From contig NC_135500.1 in the NCBI RefSeq assembly GCF_052857255.1, positions 108,513,701 through 108,577,700 on the forward strand: a DNA stretch of 64,000 nucleotides, given 5' to 3'. Position 1 is the first letter of the stretch. Every line of letters begins with the position of its first letter. The stretch is from Amblyomma americanum (lineage: Eukaryota > Arthropoda > Arachnida > Ixodida > Ixodidae). Below, in pieces: positions 63,466 through 64,000 of the stretch. The notes under the pieces are model-generated. The model ran no database searches. It was not told the DNA's origin and worked only from the letters and a program-made list of their open reading frames with translations. Both the position numbers and the translations under genes were made by a program.

Positions 63466-63466
63466 A
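63251..63466 (+). mobile_element. RTE-clade LINE 3' end, decayed copy
   Basis: Aligns in order with the insertion at 44419: GATAACCGATGGTCGGTAAG, AAGCGTAGCAGGGGTGGCAG, GCTGGATGAGCTTAAGAAC, GGCAGGGTTATTTGGAGAGA and GGCCTTTGTCCTGCAGTGG. A TGA repeat tail (63435-63465) follows. The reading frame is broken and there is a short internal deletion compared with the other copy, so it is older. No clear target duplication. Confidence 0.75.
63435..63465 (+). repeat. (TGA)n microsatellite tail of the RTE copy
   Basis: About 10 TGA units, typical of RTE 3' ends with simple tails. Confidence 0.9.
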
Positions 63467-64000
63467 AGTAGTGGACTTAACAGCTCTCACAGCGCACCAC
63501 GAATGTTCCAGGCCTAGATAGGAGCCTCATTCTGTGTGGGGTGTTGGCAATGCCCAGGAGGTGTGCATTGTCGTATAGGTGGTGGAGTGCGCAGAAAGCA
63601 CTCGTGCTTGCGTTCGTTCAACAAATCGTTCCACAAATCCGTTGGTTACTGCGGCGTAGCACTACCAGAAAATCTGTAGATAGAAGCATGAACGGTGCTT
63701 TATATCGTCAGCCGGCCGAGACCGACAGGACGTTAACGGGCCGCGCTTCGGGGTTGGAACGCTACTGAGGCGGTACCAGGTTGTTAACTATAGGATACTA
63801 TCCGATGGCTAAGCATCGATAATGAGGTGGTAGACGCGGGAAAAAAAATTAGCGACGCAGGCGCTTCCCCATACACCCTTCCTGCTTTGTTGAAGATGAT
63901 AGCGCTGCTTCCTGGTAGCGGTATAGTTGGGGCTGCAAACTTTATTGGGAAATTGTCAACTCAGATTCGCGCGCTCTATTGAGGTGAGGCCGATCAGGAT
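63467..64000. other. no gene recognised
   Basis: Mixed sequence with a short A run near 63841. One 75-codon plus frame (63541-63768) has no known motif. Confidence 0.5.

Overview
The window looks like nuclear DNA from an ixodid (hard) tick, and it is almost entirely non-coding. The identification rests on its repeats. There is a tRNA-derived SINE of the Ruka type known from hard ticks (2224-2615) and a related copy with an AACCAA-type tail (60699-60905). There are also 3' ends of several non-LTR retrotransposon families common in tick genomes. No bacterial signals are present: no operons, Shine-Dalgarno-led gene series, or dense coding. Most open frames of 60-280 codons lie in GC-rich stretches, overlap on both strands, and show no recognisable domain. 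I treat them as chance.

The only segment I would defend as a real protein-coding exon is 16445-16607 (+). It has a good 3' splice site, a Kozak-context ATG at 16500, and a phase-0 GTGCGT donor at 16608. The encoded 36 residues resemble the N-terminus of the arthropod expansion/rebuf family (SMAD-like MH2 domain, chitin deposition). If so, the following exon with the MH2 domain is not visible here, and much or all of 16.6-64 kb may be first-intron sequence of that gene.

Layout: 0-11 kb holds a MITE candidate with 43-bp terminal inverted repeats (367-1064), the Ruka-type SINE with perfect 12-bp target duplications, and a GC-rich island (4.56-5.44 kb). 11-16 kb holds a short-TIR repeat element (11254-11958), a minus-strand LINE tail, and a 119-bp AT microsatellite. 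16-17 kb holds the coding exon. 17-44 kb is mainly unique-looking DNA with GC-rich islands at about 19.6-20.6, 23.6-26.2 and 39-42.4 kb. It also holds a second, reverse-oriented copy of the 11.25-kb element (31618-32022), a LINE 3' end (28.35 kb), a 36-bp perfect palindrome (41819-41854), and a CRE plus NRF1-type palindrome pair (35.14 kb). 44-64 kb holds a 220-bp RTE LINE insertion with perfect 14-bp target duplications (44419-44638), a second decayed copy (63.25 kb), a head-to-head pair of tRNA-like SINE pieces (49.8-50.0 kb), and two more SINE copies. It also holds a CR1/L2-like LINE end (59.95-60.3 kb, minus) and several possible promoters.

I found no clear evidence of a new biological system. 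The best leads are the exon, a (CCT)n tract that makes a ready-made acceptor 70 bp past its donor, the mobile-element families, and the palindrome. All coordinates come from reading by eye; alignments and family names were not checked against any database.
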